DNA from: Chaetomium olivaceum
Taxonomy: Eukaryota > Ascomycota > Sordariomycetes > Sordariales > Chaetomiaceae
Reading direction: 5' to 3'
Assembly (NCBI GenBank): GCA_039881045.1
Contig: JAYWVB010000014.1
Location: 186,001-250,000 of the forward strand
DNA: 64,000 nt
Part shown: piece by piece, positions 45,958-55,894 of the stretch
Layout: the number at the start of each line of letters is the position of its first letter
How positions within the stretch are numbered: the first letter of the stretch is position 1
The notes under the pieces: model-generated
The model's database searches: none
Told to the model about the DNA's origin: nothing
What the model saw: only the letters and a program-made list of their open reading frames with translations
Translations under genes and position numbers: made by a program

Positions 45958-47265
45958 CTATGTACATTTGGTCGATGCAATAACCTCTTTACTGGCACCG
46001 CTGGGGTCAAGATCCCCTTCCTCTCTGCTTTTCCATCCTAGGCCTTCGATGACCTTCATCTTCTCGTCACCTCCCATTTTGTCCTCTGACTGTTGTTGGG
46101 ACGAGGCCTGGCCAAACAATCTCTGCCACAATGGTGGCTTGGGCAAATTAGGGGGCGCGAGCTGGCAACCGTGCTTGGCTGCAAGATCTTGGGCGGCCAA
46201 GAGCATCTGTTTCCGAAGCTCTCGGTCTCGAACGAACTTTGGGATGAGGAGATGGGCATCAAGCGAGAGCTTGCGTTCTAGTCGATCTTTTCCTCGGGTA
46301 GGGACCTCTGCGATCATCTCCTGCAGAACCCCCGTGTACCCTATCCACCCTTCCTCAGTCTTACCCGGCTTTTGATGGAGGCGATAGTAGTAAATCATGG
46401 TAGCAACGTCCCATACTGGCACACCTAGCCCATAATTATGCGGCCAATCAGTCATGGCATCGGCCATTCGGACCCATGACTTGTCGTCGGGGACGCCTTG
46501 TCGCCATTTCCAAAGCCGAGCGATTCCCAGGAGATAGTCAAAGAAACTTTCGAGCTCAGCCCATCTCTCAAGAACCCGAATCCTTGTATGAAGCCCTGCT
46601 CCGAAGCCTGGCCCGCAGATTGGGTGGGCCGGAAACCCGTAGTCGATAACGAGCATGAGCTCAAACAGACGCCGAAACCTTGACTCGTACAGAGTCGAGT
46701 GAATTGATGGGCGTTCCAATACATACCCGGGCTCGACCGACCCCATCACCACAGTGTCAGCGTGGGTCGACGTTGACACACGATCCTCGATCCGGGGCTG
46801 GCCACTCGTCCATTCCATTGCGTAGAGTATGGCGCCGACGGCTTCCAAGACCGTGTGCATCAAAGCCGGCGGATCCTTTTCACTTCGGGCGCGCTTCCGC
46901 GACTTGAGTAGCGTTCTAGCCGACTCCTCTCCAAAGGTACGGATGGTAGCATGCATCATCCTTGCTACACGGTCCAGGGTTTGTCGCTCGCGGCCGTCCT
47001 TCAGGAGCCCGACTTCTTCGTCTTCCTCCTCGGTTACAATGGGGCGCATGGTCGGTTGAGTTGGCTTCCATGGTGCCGACGCGTTGTACGGGAAGCAGAT
47101 GCGATATTTGAGCCAGTCGAGTTGGGCATCGGTGGGGACGAGGTTGAGAAAAGTTGCCGGTACGAGCTGCTGGCGGGGCGCCGTAGCGGCGTCGTCGGAT
47201 GTGGTCGTTGAGTCCTCGATGAGGGCAAGGTGGGCCTTGCAATTGGGGCAATCCATTAAAGACAT
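45958..47265 (-). CDS. fungal protein of unknown function, 435 aa
   Basis: A single-exon frame starts at the ATG at 47265 (MSLMDCPNCKAHLALIED). The N-terminal CPNC is the only Cys pair of note. The middle is helix-rich with many aromatic residues (FELMLVIDYGFPAHPICGPG, ESFFDYLLGIARLWKW, WDVATMIYYYRLHQKPG). The end is basic then acidic. There is no signal peptide, membrane segment or known catalytic motif, and I do not recognise the family. The even codon composition and long open frame support a real gene. Confidence 0.7.
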   Translation of the reverse strand: MSLMDCPNCKAHLALIEDSTTTSDDAATAPRQQLVPATFLNLVPTDAQLDWLKYRICFPYNASAPWKPTQPTMRPIVTEEEDEEVGLLKDGRERQTLDRVARMMHATIRTFGEESARTLLKSRKRARSEKDPPALMHTVLEAVGAILYAMEWTSGQPRIEDRVSTSTHADTVVMGSVEPGYVLERPSIHSTLYESRFRRLFELMLVIDYGFPAHPICGPGFGAGLHTRIRVLERWAELESFFDYLLGIARLWKWRQGVPDDKSWVRMADAMTDWPHNYGLGVPVWDVATMIYYYRLHQKPGKTEEGWIGYTGVLQEMIAEVPTRGKDRLERKLSLDAHLLIPKFVRDRELRKQMLLAAQDLAAKHGCQLAPPNLPKPPLWQRLFGQASSQQQSEDKMGGDEKMKVIEGLGWKSREEGDLDPSGASKEVIASTKCT

Positions 47266-48598
47266 GGTCGAGAATGGTCGGATTATAATCTTGTCCTTCC
47301 GCGTTTGTTTGACAGGTAAAGGTGTGAAAGATGAGGGGGCGGAAATGCAACTTGGTCTTGCGAGGGGCTTGAGGGTGAGAGAGGGATGCTGAAGAGAGGT
47401 GGACTGGGAATTGAGGGGGACTGACGAGAGGTTTTTGACTCGGAAGGCAGCAGCACTACGACTAGGTCATCATCATATGACTTCAAACCCAAATGAAGTC
47501 GGGGTACGTGCTCTCCGGGCTAGTTGTAACCGTCATGATTCTAAGCATCATAACTGTTCATATGACGTACCTAGCGTCAGGTTGATTGCTCATCGCTACG
47601 CATTTATGTCGATACAAGGTAAGGTAGCGGCGACCTGTAAGACAAAAAAAAACATGAAGGTACTCCTACGATCAGGCTTTTGGTTTGCCTTTTGGTTTGC
47701 TGGCAGTGAGACAATCAACTTCATCAGGCTTCAACTGGGTTAGGAAACGGCACAGATCTGTAAAGTATGAGGCTGCGTGGGTACGAGGCCTATCGTTTTG
47801 ACGCATGATCCAAATGGAGATTTTGCTAAACCAGCAATTTAATGAACATGAATTTCCAAGTTCAGCAACACGATTTTGCCCTCCCTAACAAGAGCGACAG
47901 TTTCTGGTCTCTGTTGTTGGTGAGGGGATGCGGTTTTCGGGCTATCCTTGAGTCGGCCTTCGCCTAATTTATGGGGCTGGATAAGAATCAGAAAACAGAT
48001 TGGCGCGCCTGAGAAGCATGCATGGCGACGATGCTTATCTCAGGTTCAGACCTTTTTTTTGGGCGATCTGCCTTGTGTGGTTAGAGACCGTGTGAAAAGG
48101 TTTGAGGAAATACAGTGAGACCCCGCTGCATACATCTTTGGTGGCCCATCTGTTACGCTAGCCCTCTTTGAACATAACCCCACTTTTTTGCAAGATCGCC
48201 GAAGAAAAAGGTCTGAGTTGGCGATCGGAAAAAGGCCTGGTTGACGAACGCGCTCCCACACAAAGTGATGCATGCAGCTGTAAACACTCCATCATTGCGC
48301 ACCACCACAACCACTTCTGACTATATAAAATATATGTGGAAGATCGCTGTAATGAGGGCTTTTTAATGGTGCCAGTTCTGTGGTTTTAAATAGCTTATAA
48401 TATAGAGTCATGCCCCCTTGGGTCTGGAAACGGTTGACGATCGTGTGCATCTTTGCGGCGACCCCCCCTCCAAAACAACAACCAAGTGCTTCAAATATTT
48501 GAAAATAATACTGCAGTATCTTCTCAGCTAGCGCAACCTCAGACGACCATTTTCTTCCCACCAAACGCCATACAACTCAGCGACCTTTCTCTCGAGCG
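47266..48598. other. intergenic region upstream of the helicase gene
   Basis: 1.3 kb without a gene. It holds an inverted-repeat pair (48046-48216) noted separately and AT-rich stretches at 48320-48420. One boundary of a possible helicase/DUF6589 element would be expected here. Confidence 0.45.
48046..48216. repeat. 171-bp segment with 24-bp imperfect inverted ends
   Basis: The arms 48046-48069 and 48193-48216 match at 22 of 24 positions (TCAGACCTTTTT..GGCGATCT). The loop is 123 bp. It could be a miniature inverted-repeat element, but no target duplication was found. Confidence 0.5.
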
Positions 48599-50803
48599 AT
48601 GGAGGCGTTTGACGATGTTGAGCGCGTCGCAGCGACTTTGCGCACGCTTGCAGGTGGCCACGACCCTCGCCGTGGTCAGATTGAGGCCGTGGAAAGCCTC
48701 ATCATCTACCAAGAAGACACCATTCTCGTGGCTGCTACCGGCTACGGCAAAAGCGCTGTACTATTCGCATTTTCCGCGCTCAGGCCCGACGCAATCACCA
48801 TTCAGGTCGTGCCGTTGGTGACGCTGGGAGAGAGCCAGAGAGATGATATCGCCACCAAGTTACCGGAATCGAGGCCCATCTGGATTGACGCAGACACTCA
48901 TCTCAAGGTATTATACTACCAGCTCGTTGAACGAACCCCTGACCCCTGACCCCTGACCCCTGAGTAATACTAACTTCGTTATTAACAGAACAAGCATGTC
49001 TGGAATGAAGTCGAGGAAGGGAAGTACAGTCATGTACTTTTAAGCCCGGAACAGGCGCTTAACCCGAAGTTCAAAGCCATCTTGAGAGACCCTGCGTTCC
49101 ATACCAAGATGGGCCTTTTCGCGATCGACGAGCTACATTGTGTTGGCGAATGGAGGCATTTCAGAGAAGACTACACGCATCTCCATACATTGCGGTCTCT
49201 CCTGCCCGCGTCGTTGCCTTGGTTTGGGTGTACAGCGACGTTGGACAGGGACAATCAGGGTTACATCCTCGAGCACGCCGGCTTCAATTCCGACCCCAAG
49301 ATCATCCGCACATCCATCGACAGACCAGAGATCTCCATTGTGGTGCAGCCGCTTTTACGGGGGTCGATAAACGACCATCGCCGACTTCAGTTCTTGTTGG
49401 AGGGATCTAGTGCTACCAATGTACGCGAGGTCCCAAAGACTATTATCTATCTGGACAACAAGACGGCTTGTCTACGCGCGAGGTACACTCTGTTACAATA
49501 CCTCCGTCGTTCATGTGGATTCGACAAGGGATTCGCCCGCAAGGTGGTTCGACGATTTGATGCGGACATACGGCCCGCCGACAAAGAGATCATTTTCAAG
49601 GACTTCGCCAACGTCGACACTGACTGCCGCATCATCGTGGCGACGGTTTCTCTCGGTATGGGCATGGATATTCCTGACGTCAAGCGAGTCGTACAGTTCG
49701 GCATCCCTCCCAGTACCAGCATCGCAGATATTTGGCAGCGCATTAGAAGAGCGGTGCGCAAGCAACCTGCCGATGGCCGTGTCCAGGGCACCGCATACCT
49801 CTTCATTCCATACTGGGCCTTCGACCATCTTGGGGCCGTCGAGAAGCAGAAGCCGACTGCAAAGAAGAGGCCACGGCCAAAAGGATCTCGACGCCAGCTA
49901 CATGTCCCCGTCGTCAGCAGTCGTCTGCAATTGATGACTTTGGTTGATCAAGAGAGCGAAGACGCAAGGAGCCAAGCTAGTGCCACCACCCAAGCCAGTC
50001 ACAATACAGATATACCGGAGTCTCAAGCACAAGCCGCCCCTGAGGAGCTCACTCTCGACGCAACTGCCAACTCCCAGTGTCTGTTTGACTTTGAAACACA
50101 AGTCAAATGGACGAAGCAAGACATATCTCAACGCGAGAAGCTTGATCCTGTCTTCATGGCGTTCTTGAATTCTTCTTGTTTTCGGAAATATGCTCTTGAA
50201 TACCTCCAAGAAGATGTCGACAACCCCGACCTCGAATATCGCCGCCCTCTCGACCAGAGCCTCTGCTGTAACGCTTGCAACCACGAGTTAGGGAGAATCC
50301 CCGCCTTACTTCCACGCGAGAAATACGGCGATAAGCCGTCTACGGGGTCCCTGGCCGGCCACGCGCTCGGCCATATAGTGTTATGGTGCGCCAAGAACGC
50401 TCAGAACTTGTTGCCGCAGAGATACCGACGCTTCGATATCATCCCTGAGATGTTTATGGAGAACAAGTTGCAGTACGCGATTGCTCGCGTCTTCTCAGAG
50501 GTACGGGGGGCTACCAAGGAGCTTCCATTTAAGGACCTCCATGATCTGTCGCAGAAGGTCCCAGATTTGAGAGAGTGGGAGCACTTTGAGGCGAAGGGGG
50601 GGGAGTTAGCGGCATTCTGTATCGCCTCGTTGTCCAAAATCAAGGAGGAGTGGGAGGTTAGCAAGGCTAAGAGGGCCCGGGAGAAGGATGCCAGAGCGCG
50701 TGAGGCGCAAGCTAGCGGCGCTGTAGCTGCTGATACACGCAGGAAGCGTGTAATGGAGGGTGGAGAGCAGTCTCCTTCGGGTAGAAGAGCTACTGGGTTG
50801 TAA
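48599..50803 (+). CDS. RecQ-like DNA helicase, accessory type
   Basis: Exons 48599-48907 and 48989-50803 encode 707 aa; the 81-bp intron (GTATTA donor, CTAAC branch, CAG) is in phase 0. Superfamily-2 motifs are in order: Walker A AATGYGKS (Lys51), motif II IDELH (about 149-153), motif III GCTAT, motif V IVATVSLGMGMDIPDVKRVV, and motif VI QRIRRAVRK, which departs from the usual QExGRAGRDG. A RecQ-type zinc region follows (CFRKYALEYL then CCNACN). The C-terminal 150 residues are helical and basic, with no HRDC motif seen. It lacks the long N-terminus of cellular RecQ proteins and resembles the dispersed telomere-linked or transposon-linked helicases of fungi. Its 3' end faces the DUF6589-like gene with 162 bp between. 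Confidence 0.82.
48935..48962. repeat. four tandem ACCCCTG heptamers in the helicase intron
   Basis: Four exact copies of ACCCCTG lie inside the intron (48908-48988), just before the CTAAC branch site. Copy number may be polymorphic. Confidence 0.85.
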
Positions 50804-50965
50804 TATAGCGATGAGCTCCGTTGGTGTTGTATTTATTGACGTTCTGAGCCCTGAACCCCTGGACCTTGATAGTAAGTCACGTAGTGCGCAAAAGATGGTA
50901 AAGAGACATCAATCAACACCATCGACATAAACCTAACGTTATATATAAATACAACGCAATGCGTA

Positions 50966-53712
50966 TCAGAACATTGTCCCCAAGTCCTCCAAGCCATCCG
51001 CCCAAAAGTCGTTATCATCAACACCAAAAAGACGCTCCCCCTCATCAGCCCAGTCAATCTCGATCTCCCCCATCCCACTACCAACACCAGGAAGACTTCG
51101 TTGGTCCGCTGCGTCTTTTGGCTCTGGAATGACATCGTTGAAGTCATCTAGGTTCTTCAGGAGGTTTCGCTGGCCTCTCTCCCAAAGGTTAGGGGCATCG
51201 AAAGCATCAGGACGGCTCTCATGAGCTCGACATGGCATCCCGTCCTTAAACAATTTGCAAGCATATGAGATGATATCCGTAGCAGGATCACCAGCAGTAT
51301 GCGTGCCCTTCTGCAGCCTGCCAAAGACACTCTCAACAGACCTGCGAATTGTAGCCAGATAGGCGCCATTGACTGCCAAACGGCTGAACGTAGCCTCGAT
51401 ATCATGTGTCGAGTTCCGGTTCGTCTTGATGTCATGGGCGTATCCAGAATGGATGTGCTCCTGCATGAGATCGATGGGTTTGTACATACTACCAGCAGTA
51501 GTACATCGAACCAAGCCCCCCTTGAGAATCGCATTGCGGGTAACCTCGTCCTTGCTGACGTTTGGGTGCAAAAGCCATGCGAAATAGAGCATCTCAGGGC
51601 CGTAGTTGGTGCCACGGCCACCCCAGAAAAGGATAGGAAGCATGGGAATGATGTCCTTGATCAAGCCGTAATCCCCTTGACGAACTGCCTCATGGATGAT
51701 CAGGAGGACCTCCACACACTGCAATAGCCTGCAATGACTGCGAAACTCGATATCGACTTCCGCATCGTCGTCGGGGTTCTCGAAATCGTCGTGCTTGCCA
51801 CTCCAGCCATTGTACGTAAAGCAGGTCTTCCAGATGTCCTTCAGGATATGCTTGAGGCGTTTTCGGTCGAGTGTCTGTAAAACACGCTTGACCTTCTCGA
51901 CGGTGAGGTCGTTGAGGTCAACAAACTCAATCTCTCCATCGTCAGCAAGCGCTTGTATCACCATAGCGACAATTCTCGCGGTGTACCCATGCATCAATAG
52001 AGGCAGGACCTGGTGATACTTGATGTCCTGCTTGTTGATGTGGCGACCGCGCTGGAAGAACTGTACGTCGGCGGAGATGGTAGCGCTCGAGCGGCCTTTA
52101 CCACCAGTATCCCAAAAGACCCGAAAGAGAAGATAGATGTAGTTGAGCTCAATGTGGAAGAATGCTGGTACCGGCAACATCCACCTCTTCCGCTCCCATA
52201 GCTGACTGGCTTCCAGCTGTTGTTGTTGAATACGGCGGTTGAAGGAGGTGCTCTTCTGGTCCCCAAATACCAGGGTCAGCCGCTCATCGTATTCCTTGAA
52301 CTCCAACCGGCGAAGCCAGAGTTCTTCGTGGAGCCGGTAAACACCAGCGAGAGTGCCCTCGTCTTCGAAGATCGCCCCGATCTGGAGGCATGGCGAGTTC
52401 TTGTAACTGACCCGCTTGACGACGGGCATTGCCGGGGGTTCCTCGTCGTCCAGGCCAAACACCTTCAAGAACGCGAACTCCATCAGCCACCGGGACGCCT
52501 TGTCGAAGGTCTTGCGCCGTGGAAGTAGGTACTTAATCACCATTTCGCGGGTGAATGGCTGTGTCATTTCGAGTGAAGACTGCTTCAGAGGACCATTGAG
52601 CTCGGGACAGTCGACAAGAGAGGCGGTGGTAAGGTTGATCATCCGAGCTTGTTTGCCACCAACAAGCTCGCGAACGTTGCTCTTGAAGTTGAAGTTGTCG
52701 TAGACGATGATGCCATTGGGGTCGTGTGCCGCCTTTATGAGATTCTTCTTGGCCTGTTCGGCCATGTCGTTGAGCATCTCGTTGAGGACGGTGTACGAGG
52801 AAATGATCCCCATCATTGAGAAGGTATCAATGACACGACGAGGCGTGCCGTTGGCCAGCATATACAGCCCAAGAACCTTCCTCAAGAATGTACTGCTGTT
52901 GCGTGCATATCCTCTCATCAGAAGTGACGAAAGCAGGCATATCTGACTACTGTAGCTCTCGTCGGCGTTGATACTGTCGAGGTTCTTGTAAGGGATGGCC
53001 TATGTATGTTAGCTTGGATGTTGGTTAGATCAAGGTAATAGAATGGTCTTACTTGGTTTTGAAGTAGCTGAGAGAACAGAGTAACCATCCTCGGAGCTTC
53101 GGCTTGAAGTGTTGGCCACATCTGCTTCAATGTATCCTCCAACTAAGAGGTGCTACACATATCGGCAATGGTGGTAGCATCGTCGTCTTGACCGGTATAC
53201 GGCTTGAAGTCCTTGAAAGGGTCTGTTGTCAAGAGCGCCTTCATCTCTCTACGGACCGTAGAGGAGCGAAAAACATCAGCTTCTTCTTGAGAGTCCGTGT
53301 CGTCCGTGATCTTGATGCCCATAGAATCCAAGGCCTCCTTGACACGAGGGTCTCTCAAAGCCGTAGCTAACTGTCTCGCTCCCCTATGTCCTTGTGTCCA
53401 TCTGACAAGCAATGTATCCAAGTTGTACGCCTTTGTTGACTCTTCTCCTCGATGTACAGCTCTCCTGTTCTTATTACGCAGCTTCTGCCACTCTCCGATG
53501 GTACTCTGGACGATGTCGTCAGGAAGGTCCTCGTCAGGAATTGGCTCAGAGACAGCCAGATCATCGTCGCCTTCAACCAATGGCGGCGAGGGACTTATTG
53601 CAAGCTCAGAGAGCTCGGAGGACAGGTGCTGGAGTGTAGGAGGTGGCCGCGGCGGTCGCGGCGTGCGACTGGAACCGCCAGTGTGATCGCTTGAGTCACT
53701 AGAAGACGACAT
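50966..53712 (-). pseudogene. DUF6589-like protein with an in-frame stop
   Basis: Two exons, 53712-53053 and 52999-50966, flank a 53-bp intron with GTAAGA and TAG borders. The frame is open for about 896 codons except for a TAG at 53145-53143 (codon 190); both sides of the stop are in one frame. The body has blocks I recall from fungal DUF6589 proteins: IVYDNFNFKSNVRE (Asp near 321), LTLVFGDQKSTS (Asp near 467), and LPVPAFFHIELNYIYLLFRV (Glu near 504). These resemble the spaced acidic residues of RNase H-fold transposases such as Plavaka/KDZ types, which is inference. The N-terminal 60 residues are Pro/Ser-rich. The stop would remove most of the protein unless read through. It is convergent with the helicase gene. 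Confidence 0.65.
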
Positions 53713-55894
53713 TACTATGGTATATTAGTATCAGAAGATAGCGTAAATGCCAGCAATTCAAATAGCACATACCGTACTTAATTTGACGATGGTTTGGTCG
53801 TAAAATCGTCGCTGGCGCAAGGAGGTTATCATTCGCGAGCGTCAATCGCGTGGGGGGCCCGATCCGCGACTCAGACCAGCTGGGTGGGTTGGTTCAAGTG
53901 GGTCTTTCAAAGAAGTTCTATTGGTGGGTGTTGGCCACTGTATACGCTAAACTGAATATGGAAGTAGTGCCGGCAATACCAAACCCCCAAAGCTGGTCTG
54001 AATCTGAGATAAGACGATGCATGGTTGGCCATGGAAGCATTTTGGAAGCACTGCTGCCGACACAAGCCCGTGCATTTTCCGGGGAATCCATGACTGTTGC
54101 GGCTTGATTCGCTGTCCTTCTTTTCAGGTAAGTTACACAATACACCTGGGCTCTCAACCTTTTCAGGGACTGAAACGGACAACTTCGTCACTCGTTCAAT
54201 CGCCCACCTCCTCCATGGGAGATGAATGGAGGGTATACAGGTATTCTAGTACCTAAATATACTAGAGTCGGGAATATCAGCTAAAATTCTTCACTGCTAT
54301 GCCGTGGGTTTTCCCTTGCGGCGCACGTTTGGATGTGCAGATACGCCACCGGAACCCAGATTGGTCTTGCTTCTGTCGACAAGTGGAGCGAAATAAATGG
54401 TGATGGGGTCCTTGGGAGTTTGACCGCTCCCAAACGGTCGCGAAAGTCCAGACCGCCATCTGGCAAAACAGTGTTAGACTTCTTGGAACCATCGCCTCAT
54501 CTTCATGGTTCTCAATCTTCATAGTTACATACCTGAAGTAGATCTGTCGTGATGATGGTGGCTTGTGTGGGCGGATCTTTCAGTGTTTCAGTTGCCCCGC
54601 AGTTGACCCTGGCTCTGGACCCTCAAAAGCCGACAGAGCTGAGGGGGAACCAAACAGCCCTGCAGCATCTCATCTACGGCTCCATCATTACATCGCCATG
54701 ACCACCTAAAACGGGTTGGAAGCTTTGACTGCCGGAGCTTTGACTGCGCAGTGGCCTGTGACCCTTTTCAGGGGCCCAGCTCGCAGCTCCTCCTCCCCTC
54801 TTCGGTCGACTGGAACACTGGAACACGAGAACATCAACCACCAGTCGGCGTGTTTTCTTGGCAGCACGCAACCGTTTGTCTTTTCCGCCGCTCTCCGCAG
54901 TCGCCCTGTTCCCGCCATGCTCAACCCGCCATTTCGTACATGTACCTGTTAGGTGCTCGTTGAAGCGCTGAATCCCCGTGTTACCAGCGGCGCAATAACC
55001 CTACCAATCGGTGGTGACGTCGCACGAGACTGCAGCATTGCGGGACTGCAGGACTGCCACCAGACCACAGACGGCTCAGCCCGGCAACGCAACTTCAACG
55101 CCGCCTTGCCTTACTCAGACCAATCTCACCTCCCACCGCCATCGTGCCGGTTTTTTTGTCTCTTGCAAGCCTGGTCGGTTCGCGGGGCTGGCCGGCTGAA
55201 ACCACAAGCAATTGTTCTCGAACCAATTCATCCCGACCTATTACCCCACACCTCGACCATCTCCAAATTCCGTCCTGCCACGCGCGCGTCTTGACGTTTC
55301 AACCAGTCCCATCATGTAAGAGGTGCCGGAGAGGACTTTGACTAGCAGGAGGCATGAAGGCTAACCAAGTTCCCCGTCAGACGCCGTCTATCTCGAACGT
55401 TCCGCTTCACCATCATATCACGTCGGCATCCGACTAACACCAAAGGAAGGCCTTTCCGTCCGGTGGGCCGTCGACAAAAACCTCCGATACAGAAACGGGA
55501 CGAACGAACGAACGAACGAACGCAATCGACGTTGGCTTGTACGCCCCATCCTCGTACACGCGCGGCGACATCATCTTCAATTCTCGGCCAAAGTCGATTA
55601 CTTCCCTTTACCCCGAAACGAACAACCAGGGGGACCGGAGCGAGCGCATCAACCGCGGTTGCTGGTGTTCCCGTTTGGGGAAGCCGTGGTTGGGGCGGCA
55701 ATAGCATGAGAGAGTTCGCGCCTAATCTCGATCCTGCCGGCTCTCCGCAATCTACCGGCCAGCGCGACATCGAGACGTCATCCGCAATTTGGCTGCTAGA
55801 CTGAATTGGGGTAATCGGACGTTCGAGACAGTTTCGCCAGACACCGCCCGCTTCGGGACCTGGGAGGGAATCCTCCCGGCCGGCTCGAGACGTG
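53713..55894. other. intergenic region, 2.2 kb
   Basis: No gene is supported. A CGAA tetranucleotide run (about five copies) lies at 55501-55522 in the leader of the next gene. The right boundary of a possible helicase/DUF6589 element should be near 53713-54300, but no inverted repeat matching the left side was found by eye. Confidence 0.4.
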
